Assembly (NCBI GenBank): GCA_036268995.1
Contig: DATATB010000036.1
Span: 62,001-126,000 of the forward strand
Direction of reading: 5' to 3'
DNA: 64,000 bases
DNA from: DATATB01 sp036268995
GTDB taxonomy: Bacteria; Planctomycetota; Planctomycetia; Pirellulales; PNKZ01
Shown here: piece after piece, positions 1 to 7,216 of the stretch
Layout: each line of letters begins with the position of its first letter
Position numbering within the stretch: the first letter of the stretch is position 1
The notes under the pieces: generated by a model
The model's database searches: none
What the model saw: the letters and a program-made list of their open reading frames with translations, nothing else
What the model was told of the DNA's origin: nothing
Position numbers and translations under genes: made by a program

Positions 1-461
1 CGGCGGCGCAGGTCTTTGCTCATCGCATCCGACTGCGGACTGGTGGCCGGCACTTCGGCCGCTGACCTGCGGCGATTGACGATCGGGCGGCCATCGACGA
101 ACCGCCAGATGTAGGCGTCGAAACTGCCGAACTCGTCGGCCACCCGCAAGAACGAGCGGGCATTCTGAATCGCCGCCGCGACCTTCAGCCGATTGCGGAC
201 GATGCCGGGATCGGCCAGCAGTTGGGCCACTTTTCGCGCGCCGTACGTGGCCACCTTCGCCGGGTCGAATTCGTCGAACACCTCGCGGTAGCGGGCCTGC
301 TTGCGCAGAATGGTTTCCCAACTCAGGCCGGCCTGGGCACCCTCGAGAATCAAGAATTCGAACAACTTCCGGTCGTCGTGAACCGGCGCGCCCCACTGCT
401 GGTCGTGGTAGGCGATGCTCAAGTCGCTCGTGGCCCACGGACACCGCTCGATGCGCTTCAC
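1..461 (-). CDS. tag: DNA-3-methyladenine glycosylase I, partial (runs off the window start)
   Basis: This enzyme excises 3-methyladenine from alkylated DNA in the cytoplasm (base excision repair). The reading frame starts with GTG and opens with the family signature: Cys7-Pro-Trp (RCPW), then YHDxxWG with His19, then HDDRKLFEFLILEGAQAGLSW at residues 28-48, containing the conserved Glu and Trp of the Tag active site. Cys7 and His19 match the first two zinc ligands known for Tag; the C-terminal ligands lie beyond the window edge. About 153 of the usual ~190 codons are present. The GTG overlaps the TGA of the upstream peptidase gene by four bases (GTGA), so the two are probably translationally coupled. 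I see no functional link between them. Confidence 0.93.
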   Translation of the reverse strand, partial: MKRIERCPWATSDLSIAYHDQQWGAPVHDDRKLFEFLILEGAQAGLSWETILRKQARYREVFDEFDPAKVATYGARKVAQLLADPGIVRNRLKVAAAIQNARSFLRVADEFGSFDAYIWRFVDGRPIVNRRRSAAEVPATSPQSDAMSKDLRR

Positions 462-2605
462 CCGGCCGGCCTTTCGGCGGCGGGCTGTTCGCTGACCGGC
501 GCGCCGCCGCCGGCTGGTTGCGCCTCGGGCTGCTTCGTGAAGAATTGCCGGTCGATCTCGCGGCGCCCCTGGGCGATGTAGTAGTCGACCAGCCGAATTC
601 GCAACTCGCGCGGGCTGAGCTGATCGGCAGCCCAGAGTTTGACCAGGTCGGCGTGCCGCTCGCGGTAGCGGTTGGCGGCCGCGGCATCGGCCGGCGGCAG
701 GGTGGGTAGTTCGTCGGGTTCGCGCCGCACGGCATTGCGGGCCGCGTCGAACTCGGCACTCGCCCGCCGGGCGACCTCGTCGAGCGTTTCGAGCACTTCC
801 GCGGCTCGGGCCGCCGCCCGCAGGTCGGCATCGGCATTGATGCCCGAGGCGCTGGCCAGAGCCTGCGCCAGCAGCGGACTATGATGTGCGGCTTGGGCTA
901 CTTTGTAACGCAGCGAGTTGAAGAGTTCAGCAGTTGGGACGAGCTTTTTGTCCACCAGGCCTGTGGCAAAATCGCCGTAGACGGATTCCTCGATCTGGCG
1001 GCGAGGTTCGTACATCGGCTCGCGGCGTCCGATCAGCAGCAACTTGCTCGAATACAGCGCGCCGGTGGGCGACATGAAGTCTTTGCCGACCGACATGCCC
1101 AGCAGGGCCAGATTCTCGACCGTATGGCCGCCGGCCGCATATTCGGTGATGGGAAAAAAGTCGTGGCGATCGGCCGAAGTTTGCAGCGCGCACAACAGCA
1201 GCAGCCCAGCGCAATAGGTGCGAATCTTTTTCCCGGCCAGCGGCTGATGCGCCAGTTCGAGCACGCGCTCGGTGCGGAAATTCAGATCGAACTCGGTTTC
1301 GTTGCCGATCACGCTGCGGGCCGCCTCGGCCATTTGCCGGGCGACGGTCGGGTCCGGGTGCCGCATGAACACGTAATGCAGCGAGCGTTGTACGAAGATC
1401 TCGACGTTGATGGTCGACATGCGGCCCTGCTCTTGCAAATCGACGAGCACCATGCGGCGAATGCCGTCGGCGCCCTGCTCCGTGGTGACGACTCCCACGT
1501 GCGTAAACAAGCCGGGCGACAAATCCGTGAACCAGTTGTACGGCGAAGGATTGCGCATCAGGAGCCAGTCGCCCGGCTGCACCTGGAACGTGCCCAACGT
1601 ATAGCTGTCTTCGGTCAGTCCGCTGCGGCGGCGCGTATCGAGCCAGTTCATGAGTTCCGCGCGCCGTGAGGACAGCGTCGGATCCAGGCGCGACGCGTCG
1701 AGTTGCGCCAGGCGGTCGTATAACTCGGCGGCCGTGATCGCCGGTGAAGGCTCGCCCGTCGGCGTGCCGGGGCGCACGTTTTGGGGCAGGCCGACCGCTT
1801 TGATGGTTTCGGCCGCGGCCAGCACCAGTTGGGGCGATAGTTGCGGCTGACGAACAAATTCGGCCACGCGCGGCAGCAGTGAAGCCTCGCCACTGGCGGC
1901 AATCAGCCGCAGCACGCCCAGCGCAATGGTGGTATCAACGGCAGGGGGCGGGGGCGCGGGAGCGGCAGCGGATTCTTGGCGGCGACCAAAACGGCGGCCA
2001 AACCCCCGCGGCTGGCTCGGTTCGGGCTGTGCTGCGGCCGGCGCAACGGGCGGAGTGGGGGCCAGCCAGGCCGACATTGCCGTGGCCCCAACCGACGAGC
2101 GGAATTCACTCAACAAGGCGAGCCACTGGCCACGCACGGCGGGATCGGTAACGTCGCCCGCAATTTCGAAGAGCATGTCGGCCAGCAGATAGCGCAATCG
2201 GCCCGACAAGTCGATCAGTTTCGAATCGATGCGCAAATAACTGCGGATGGCATCGCGCTGGATGCCCGCATCGAGCAAGGCGAACTCTGCCCGCTGCTGG
2301 AGTGCTCGATCCAGCATTTGGTCGACGCGCACTTTAGTCCCAAGCAACTGGCGCAAGATGCCCAGCGCCGTGGCCGGCGTGCCGTCGAACCGAGTCGCGG
2401 CATAGGCCGACCAGTCGTCGACGCCGTTGGCGGCCGCAACCACTTTCGCCGTGGTTTCGATCCGGTAGTCGGCCGCCTTGGTGGGCAACAGGCTATCGAG
2501 ATAACGGACCCAGCCGTCCAGTTCGGGCGTGGCGGCGAGCGTAGAAGCCGGTTGCCCGACCAGGAGCACGAGCAGTACGGGAATCAGCAGGCGGAGAGCA
2601 GTCAC
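458..2605 (-). CDS. Secreted YiiX/YebB-type permuted papain-like cysteine peptidase with long N-terminal extension
   Basis: The 715-residue product starts with a signal peptide (hydrophobic residues 5-18, then STLA). Residues 30-335 are a mostly helical region of unknown role, interrupted by a Pro/Ala-rich, Arg-containing linker at about 182-222. Residues 336-550 carry the YiiX-like fold: a GDWLLMRN strand near 345, then FTHVGVV with His369, and TYCAGLL with Cys465. The order His before Cys is that of the circularly permuted NlpC/P60 (YiiX) branch. Known members cleave amide bonds or lipid-linked substrates; the substrate here cannot be told. The C-terminal ~100 residues are helical and charged. 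The stop overlaps the start of tag. The long N-terminal extension is unusual for a family whose members are often about 200 residues. Confidence 0.72.
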   Translation of the reverse strand: MTALRLLIPVLLVLLVGQPASTLAATPELDGWVRYLDSLLPTKAADYRIETTAKVVAAANGVDDWSAYAATRFDGTPATALGILRQLLGTKVRVDQMLDRALQQRAEFALLDAGIQRDAIRSYLRIDSKLIDLSGRLRYLLADMLFEIAGDVTDPAVRGQWLALLSEFRSSVGATAMSAWLAPTPPVAPAAAQPEPSQPRGFGRRFGRRQESAAAPAPPPPAVDTTIALGVLRLIAASGEASLLPRVAEFVRQPQLSPQLVLAAAETIKAVGLPQNVRPGTPTGEPSPAITAAELYDRLAQLDASRLDPTLSSRRAELMNWLDTRRRSGLTEDSYTLGTFQVQPGDWLLMRNPSPYNWFTDLSPGLFTHVGVVTTEQGADGIRRMVLVDLQEQGRMSTINVEIFVQRSLHYVFMRHPDPTVARQMAEAARSVIGNETEFDLNFRTERVLELAHQPLAGKKIRTYCAGLLLLCALQTSADRHDFFPITEYAAGGHTVENLALLGMSVGKDFMSPTGALYSSKLLLIGRREPMYEPRRQIEESVYGDFATGLVDKKLVPTAELFNSLRYKVAQAAHHSPLLAQALASASGINADADLRAAARAAEVLETLDEVARRASAEFDAARNAVRREPDELPTLPPADAAAANRYRERHADLVKLWAADQLSPRELRIRLVDYYIAQGRREIDRQFFTKQPEAQPAGGGAPVSEQPAAERPAG

Positions 2606-2750
2606 GGGGCGGGCAACTCGGGTGGGCGGGAAGGAAAGGACTTTATAGTCCTATACCTTGTTGGGGGAGGAAAAGCTACCGCCCGGCCGGTCGGCGGGAC
2701 GCTTTAAGCCGATTTTCCGGCCGTTTTCGCTCGGGGGCGCGGCTGCGCTG

Positions 2751-2981
2751 CTACAGCCGGATCGAAATGAAATACAGAATCGCGCTGGCCACGACCATGA
2801 ATCCCACCAGCCACAGCCCGAAACGCGCGGCGCCCCACAGAATCGCACCCATGTGTTCGTGCCGGGTGGCCTGGTACACCAGGCTGATGACGACAATCAG
2901 CGGCAGCGCGTACCACACGTCGCCGGAGTGCATGCCCAAAAGCGTCACCAAATTCATCACGCTGAAAATCTCCCCACTCAC
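2751..2981 (-). CDS. Small two-helix membrane protein
   Basis: A 76-residue protein with two clear hydrophobic segments, roughly residues 22-38 (ALPLIVVISLVY) and 50-74 (FGLWLVGFMVVASAILYF), so probably an inner-membrane protein with both segments spanning. I do not recognise the family. The start lies three bases after the stop of the next gene upstream on the same strand (2985), so the two small membrane-protein genes are almost certainly co-transcribed. Larger antisense frames over the same DNA are Arg/Ala-rich and look spurious. Confidence 0.6.
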   Translation of the reverse strand: MSGEIFSVMNLVTLLGMHSGDVWYALPLIVVISLVYQATRHEHMGAILWGAARFGLWLVGFMVVASAILYFISIRL

Positions 2982-2984
2982 AAG

Positions 2985-3587
2985 TTAGGCTTCTTCGGAC
3001 TTCTCCTCGCGGCGCCGCTCGTCGGCCTCTTCGTCCGCAAAGGCAGGACCGCCGCAAGCATCGTAAATCGCCAGGACATTCAACAGGCCGGCAATCATCG
3101 TGTACACCGTGCCCAGCTCGAAAAAGCGATGCAACTGCCGATGCAAATCGTCCAGCTCGTCGGGCTCTTCCTGCCGCGGATCGTCGGAGACCTCGGGCGG
3201 CACCATGAACCAATCGAAGAACCTCGCTTGCCCGATCCGCGCGCGCTTTTGCACTTGCTCGCGCAGCGTGTTGCTGCGAAACCGCTGGGCTTGCACCAGC
3301 GCGGGCAGCGCCGGCAGCCCGACACCGATCTGGCAGAGATAAGCCAGGCGGCGATCGTTTGGCCGCAACGAAGCATAGACGACCCGGCCGCCACCCTCGT
3401 ACAGCCCGAAGCTGAATGTGCCCAGGATGCACAGCAGAAACAAGATGCCCTTGGCCCAACGTCCCTGGTACAGATGCCCCAAACCGGGAACCAGCCAGCC
3501 CAGGCAACCGGCTAGGACCGGATCCTTGAGATTCGGCCCTTCATCGGCGGCAATGTGGTCGGGCGATACGTGGGTCATGGGCAGCAA
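2985..3587 (-). CDS. Membrane protein with TM2-like motif (DUF6677-like)
   Basis: The 200-residue product has an N-terminal hydrophobic region with the motif LVPGLGHLYQGRWAKG, followed by a second hydrophobic stretch (ILFLLCILGTFSFGLY). This Pro-Gly-Leu-Gly-His-x-Tyr-x-Gly-Arg hairpin is typical of TM2-type and planctomycete DUF6677 proteins. A third hydrophobic segment (YTMIAGLLNVLAIYDA) lies near residues 160-175, and the tail is very acidic and basic (Glu/Arg rich). No catalytic motif is visible. The start could be the first Met or the Met three codons later. It precedes the 76-residue membrane protein by three bases, so they form an operon. Confidence 0.6.
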   Translation of the reverse strand: MLPMTHVSPDHIAADEGPNLKDPVLAGCLGWLVPGLGHLYQGRWAKGILFLLCILGTFSFGLYEGGGRVVYASLRPNDRRLAYLCQIGVGLPALPALVQAQRFRSNTLREQVQKRARIGQARFFDWFMVPPEVSDDPRQEEPDELDDLHRQLHRFFELGTVYTMIAGLLNVLAIYDACGGPAFADEEADERRREEKSEEA

Positions 3588-3733
3588 ACGTCCCGCAAGG
3601 CGAGTTCGGCAATCGCAGGCTGCCCCCAGTGACGATCCGCCGGGCAGCCGCGATAAGCCCGAATTCTAGCCTGCGGGCATTCCATTGCTAGAGCAATGGG
3701 CGGGGCTAGCACCGGACGCTAACGTGCGAGCGA

Positions 3734-4540
3734 TCAAACGCCGTCGGGGACGCGCAGCTCGTCGGAGACCGTTTCGACGGTGTGCATATCCACCAGATTG
3801 AGCTGCTGGCCTGCGCCGGCCACGAGCGACAATTCGCCCAACTGGTTGATTTGCCGCGGCACTCCGCCGGCCAGCTCGTGCAGCCGCTCGATGGCCTGAG
3901 CGTCAAAGGCCGGGCGGCTGCGGCCAGCCTGTCGCAGCACGTGGGCCACGTAGCCCTGCGTGTCGGCCAGCGACCAGGGGCCAAGATCGATCCGCAGGTC
4001 GCCCAGTTCCAGCAGCCGATGGCTGATCCGATGCGCGTAGTCGCGCTGAGCAGAGAGCACGATGGTCAGCCCGCCGCCGGCGAACGTGTCGCATTGGGCC
4101 AGGCGTTCGATCTGCGTGTGCGTGGCCGGCGGGGCACGGTCAGCGTCGTCGAACAGGATCACGCTGGCCAGCCGCTGCAAACGGTGCTCGGCCAGCCGAT
4201 CGTTCAGCCGCCGCCAAATCCGCGAGCAGCTTTCGCCCGGCGCCGGATCGAGTCCCCAGGCCAGCGCGAGCTGTTCCAGCATTTCTTCCGGTTCGACCGC
4301 CCACAAGCCGATCACGGCCACTTGCGCCGTCGTGCTCCGCAACTGATGGGCCAGCATCCGCAGCACCATCGACTTGCCGCAGCCCGACTCGCCCAACAAA
4401 AGTCCCAAGCGCCGGCGACTGTCGAGCAGATAGTGCAGCCGGGCCAGGGCCTCGTCATGCACCGGGTTGGAATAAAACCAGCGCGGCTGCTGATGCGAAT
4501 CGAAAGGCGCTTCGCGCAGGCCCCAATGTTCGTAATGCAT
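3734..4540 (-). CDS. ExeA/GspA-type AAA ATPase
   Basis: The 268-residue protein begins with MHYEHWGLREAPFD, the typical N-terminus of ExeA-like ATPases (Y..FGL...PF). A Walker A motif (GESGCGKS) lies at residues 50-57 and a Walker B (VILFDDAD) near 126-133, followed by a predicted sensor region and a winged-helix-like C-terminal part. ExeA/GspA proteins use ATP to help place secretion machinery or act as MuB-like switches. Here there is no peptidoglycan-binding domain, no secretin and no transposase nearby, so the partner is unknown. Stand-alone AAA proteins of this kind are common in planctomycetes. It is transcribed divergently from rsmE. Confidence 0.8.
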   Translation of the reverse strand: MHYEHWGLREAPFDSHQQPRWFYSNPVHDEALARLHYLLDSRRRLGLLLGESGCGKSMVLRMLAHQLRSTTAQVAVIGLWAVEPEEMLEQLALAWGLDPAPGESCSRIWRRLNDRLAEHRLQRLASVILFDDADRAPPATHTQIERLAQCDTFAGGGLTIVLSAQRDYAHRISHRLLELGDLRIDLGPWSLADTQGYVAHVLRQAGRSRPAFDAQAIERLHELAGGVPRQINQLGELSLVAGAGQQLNLVDMHTVETVSDELRVPDGV

Positions 4541-4667
4541 GCTTTCCAGCGCTCCGCGCGTGGTTCTCTGGGGCAGCCAAGCTGGCGCCTCGCTTATCTA
4601 TTCGGTACAATCGTCACAATAACTTGACCTTCCCCCCTTGATTGTCTCCTAGGACTGTTCGCCATCG

Positions 4668-5408
4668 ATGAGCCAGCGATTCTTTGCATCTGTCAGCAGC
4701 GATAGCGAGCAGGCGCTGCTGGCAGGCAGTGAAGCGCACCATCTGCTGCACGTGATGCGGGCCAAGCCCGGCGAGCGGGTGCTGCTGTTCGATGGCAGCG
4801 GCCGGGAATGGGTGGCGCAGATCGAAGTCCTGCGGCGCAGCGAAGTGGAGTTGCGAATCCTCGAGTGCCGGTCGGTCGACCGCGAGTTACCGCTGCGCTG
4901 CGTCCTGGGCGTGGCGCTGCCCAAGGGTGAGCGCCAGGCGTGGCTGGTTGAGAAGGCGGTCGAATTGGGCATCGCGCAACTGGTGCCGCTGGATACCGAA
5001 CGCTCGGTGGCCCAACCGGTAGACAAGGCGCTCGAGCGACTGCGGCGGGGCGTGATCGAAGCTTCGAAACAATGCGGCCGCAACCGTTTGATGGAGATTT
5101 CGGCGGCCTGTGCCTGGGGCGAATTTGTCCAGCCGCCGCCGGCCGGCAGTGTCGGCTGGCTGGCTGATCCCAGCGCCTCGCAAGCGGCCGGCGCGGCGCT
5201 CGGCAAGCTGCGGGAAAATCCGCCGCCGGGCGAGCTGCGCATTGCCATTGGGCCCGAGGGGGGACTTACGCCCGCCGAAAGCGCGCTGGCGGTCGCCGCC
5301 GGCTGGCAGCCGGTTTCGCTAGGCCCACGGATCCTGCGCGTCGAGACCGCCGCGATTGCGCTGGCGGCGCTCGTTGCGGCGGCCGCGGGTAATCAGCGGG
5401 CAAGTTAG
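4668..5408 (+). CDS. rsmE: 16S rRNA (uracil(1498)-N3)-methyltransferase RsmE
   Basis: RsmE uses S-adenosylmethionine to methylate N3 of U1498 in 16S rRNA within the assembled 30S subunit. The 246-residue length fits the family. Visible marks are the N-terminal PUA-like part (HHLLHVMRAKPGERVLLFDG, residues 24-43) and the C-terminal SPOUT knot with GPEGGLTPAE (195-204) and LGPRILRVETA (218-228). The interior motif KGERQAWLVEKAVELG near residues 86-101 is also typical. The start ATG has AGGAC upstream. The gene stands alone on the plus strand, divergent from the ATPase gene and convergent with a secreted hypothetical protein. Confidence 0.96.
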   Translation: MSQRFFASVSSDSEQALLAGSEAHHLLHVMRAKPGERVLLFDGSGREWVAQIEVLRRSEVELRILECRSVDRELPLRCVLGVALPKGERQAWLVEKAVELGIAQLVPLDTERSVAQPVDKALERLRRGVIEASKQCGRNRLMEISAACAWGEFVQPPPAGSVGWLADPSASQAAGAALGKLRENPPPGELRIAIGPEGGLTPAESALAVAAGWQPVSLGPRILRVETAAIALAALVAAAAGNQRAS

Positions 5409-5419
5409 AGCAGATTACT

Positions 5420-5494
5420 CGTAGCGGAATTCGTGCGAATTCGGAACTCCGAACGCGGACGAAGAACGTCGGAAGTCTCACGATTTCCGCTACG
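5420..5494. repeat. Palindromic intergenic repeat between convergent genes
   Basis: A 10-base inverted repeat (cgtagcggaa at 5420-5429 and ttccgctacg at 5485-5494) encloses a second perfect palindrome, gaattcg-tg-cgaattc (5427-5442). It sits between the 3' ends of rsmE and the convergent secreted protein gene, so it may act as a bidirectional transcription stop or RNA-end stabiliser. There is no T-run. Confidence 0.55.
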
Positions 5495-5517
5495 ACGCGC
5501 TACAGGGCCGGCATGCT

Positions 5518-6033
5518 TCAGTCGGTTTTGTCGCTGCCGGCTTTTTGATCGTCGCTACGCACGAGGCGGCCGAACATGTTGCCGCCGTTGTTGCCGCCGC
5601 TCCAGGTGCCGGCGTAATGATCTTCGTACAACAGGATGCGGCATGTGAACGTTCCAAAACCCGCCACCGAATAGTTGGTGAGCATGATGACCGGCGTATC
5701 GCCCGCCCACTTCACTTCCAGCGGCAGGCCCAAGGTCGCGTCGTGCTTGCCGTACTGAATGCGGGCCGTGAAGAGCCAGAAATCGCCTTTCAGTTTCTTG
5801 ACCTCCGTGATGGTGTACTTCTCTTCCTTGAGCCCCTTGCCGTCTTCGTGGCCGGAGACGGTGAAGGTCCCGACCATCGTCACGCCCGACATTTTGTGCT
5901 CGAAGCGTTTATCGAGCGTCGCCTGATCCGGCACCTGCGTCGGTGGTGGCAGCGGCGGCGTGTCGTCGCCGCGCACAGCCGAGGCCGTCAGCAAACACAC
6001 TACGAGCATCCAACCAGCGCGGTTTGCGTTCAT
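5518..6033 (-). CDS. Secreted hypothetical protein
   Basis: I chose the Met at 6033 because it follows a good ribosome-binding site (AAGGA) and opens a signal peptide (MNANRAGWMLVVCLLTASAVRG). The mature part, about 150 residues, is mostly beta-rich: an early stretch RFEHKMSGVTMVGTFTV, then lysine/glutamate-rich strands, then YEDHYAGTWSGGNNGGNMFGRL near the C-terminus. No catalytic motif is visible. The pattern is that of planctomycete exported proteins describing a small lipocalin-like or calycin-like barrel, but that is only a guess. It is not obviously co-transcribed with its neighbours. Confidence 0.72.
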   Translation of the reverse strand: MNANRAGWMLVVCLLTASAVRGDDTPPLPPPTQVPDQATLDKRFEHKMSGVTMVGTFTVSGHEDGKGLKEEKYTITEVKKLKGDFWLFTARIQYGKHDATLGLPLEVKWAGDTPVIMLTNYSVAGFGTFTCRILLYEDHYAGTWSGGNNGGNMFGRLVRSDDQKAGSDKTD

Positions 6034-6118
6034 GATCGTTCCTTCGTCTTGAAAAAAAGTTGAATCGGATCGGAAGCCGGCGTTGGGGTTCGGCGGCGAA
6101 TTGGCCGGAGGGTCAAAA

Positions 6119-6140
6119 CCCACAGACCGCAGTCCGTGGG
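6119..6140. repeat. Short palindromic repeat downstream of the isomerase gene
   Basis: An imperfect hairpin, cccacagac / gtccgtggg (8 of 9 pairs) with a four-base loop (cgca), lies 50 bases beyond the stop of the minus-strand isomerase gene. It could help end its transcript. It also resembles the interspersed palindromes elsewhere in this window. Confidence 0.45.
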
Positions 6141-6190
6141 CTTAGCACATTATACAGCGACCCTGCCTGCTTCCGGCCAGAGGTCGCGTT

Positions 6191-6973
6191 TCAAAGACTG
6201 CGTAAATATTCCACCGCGAGGCCGAAGACCTCGATCGGGTCGCCCCCGGGCTCGCCGGCCACGCAGATCGCACCGCGATAACCGCGTTGCTCGAGCGCTC
6301 CCAGCAAGGCCGGAAAATCGGCACTGCCGCGCCCCAATTGCACTTCGATGCCCCGCCCTTGGGCCAGGTCGCGCACCCCATCCTTGGCACGTACGTAGGC
6401 GATCTCGCTCGACAGCAGTTCGATCGCATCCAGCGGGGCGAAGCCGTTAATAATCAGATTGCCCGGGTTGAGTGCGACAACCAGTGCGCCGGCTGGCAGC
6501 GCATCGAGCAGCATGCGCAGCCGCGGAGCATCCTCGCTGCCGGTTTCAGCGGCCAGCAGCGCTCCAATGTGCTGGCCATAGGTTCCCAGGTCGGCCAGCA
6601 CTTGCACGAGCGTCTGCCAGTCCGCACCGCTTTCATCATCGGGCACGCGACCGATCTGGTTCACGACGAGCCGGGAGCCCAATGCGGCGGCCAGCTTCAT
6701 GGCGGCCTTGGTCGCTTCGACACGCCGCGACAGTTCGTCGGCCGCGTAGTATCCGCGACGGGTGCGAAACTCGACGGCCGACACGCCCAGTCGTAGGTCT
6801 TCGCACAGCTTCTTGATCTGCCGTACGCCGGTCTGCGTGATGTCCTGTGGATTGATCTCACCGCGGCCGTCGATTTCGACGCCCTGCACTCCGAGCTGTG
6901 CAGCCGCGCCTAGCGCTTTTTTCAGCGGCAGCCGCAGCCCTCGCAACGACACTGCAAGCTTGAGCGCCGGCAT
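6191..6973 (-). CDS. Sugar phosphate isomerase/epimerase-like TIM barrel
   Basis: The 260-residue protein fits the xylose-isomerase-like TIM-barrel family (AP endonuclease family 2 fold). Motifs in order: GVQGVEIDGRGE near residue 30, LGVSAVEFRTRRG near 65, a SRLVVNQIGR strand near 103, a VALNPGNL strand near 168, IAYVRAKDGVRD near 195, and the C-terminal GYRGAICVAGEPGGDP. Members isomerise or epimerise sugars or hydroxypyruvate and use acidic/His metal ligands; the ligand set here looks incomplete (Asn where Glu/Asp is usual at the 'NPGN' strand), so activity is uncertain. The ATG at 6973 has GAGG upstream at good spacing; a GTG at 6979 is an alternative. It diverges from the large secreted protein gene. 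Confidence 0.7.
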   Translation of the reverse strand: MPALKLAVSLRGLRLPLKKALGAAAQLGVQGVEIDGRGEINPQDITQTGVRQIKKLCEDLRLGVSAVEFRTRRGYYAADELSRRVEATKAAMKLAAALGSRLVVNQIGRVPDDESGADWQTLVQVLADLGTYGQHIGALLAAETGSEDAPRLRMLLDALPAGALVVALNPGNLIINGFAPLDAIELLSSEIAYVRAKDGVRDLAQGRGIEVQLGRGSADFPALLGALEQRGYRGAICVAGEPGGDPIEVFGLAVEYLRSL

Positions 6974-7102
6974 CAGCACCTCATGGTTGTCGTGGTGGAT
7001 CGTATCGGCCGGCAGGCCTGTGTCCCAAGCCGCAAGCGGCTAGCCGCCGATACTGTTTGTATTGACTTTATCGCGGTGCGCAAACCCCCGGCAGCGGCTC
7101 TA

Positions 7103-7203
7103 AGGAACGAACGCCAAATAACTTCCCGGTTTCCAGGCCCCTCACCCGGCCTCTCCCACAAGGGGCGAGGGGTTTGCGGAGAAGTTATTTGGCGTTCGTT
7201 CCT
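7103..7203. repeat. Interspersed inverted-repeat element with 23-bp perfect arms
   Basis: Perfect 23-bp arms (7103-7125 and 7181-7203, core aacgccaaataactt) flank a GC-rich middle. The middle segment 7138-7172 recurs as reverse complement at 24237-24276. The right arm ends 13 bases before the ATG at 7217, so the hairpin would lie in the 5' leader of that gene and could mask or shape its start region. No transposase gene is present. The structure is MITE-like or REP-like. Confidence 0.8.
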
Positions 7204-7216
7204 ACGCAGTACGAAC

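Noticed and set aside
881..1669. Long plus-strand open frame (262 codons) over the peptidase gene
   Set aside because: It is the antisense shadow of the YiiX-type gene: Arg/His/Gln-rich, with no family resemblance. High-GC genes give long antisense frames throughout this window.
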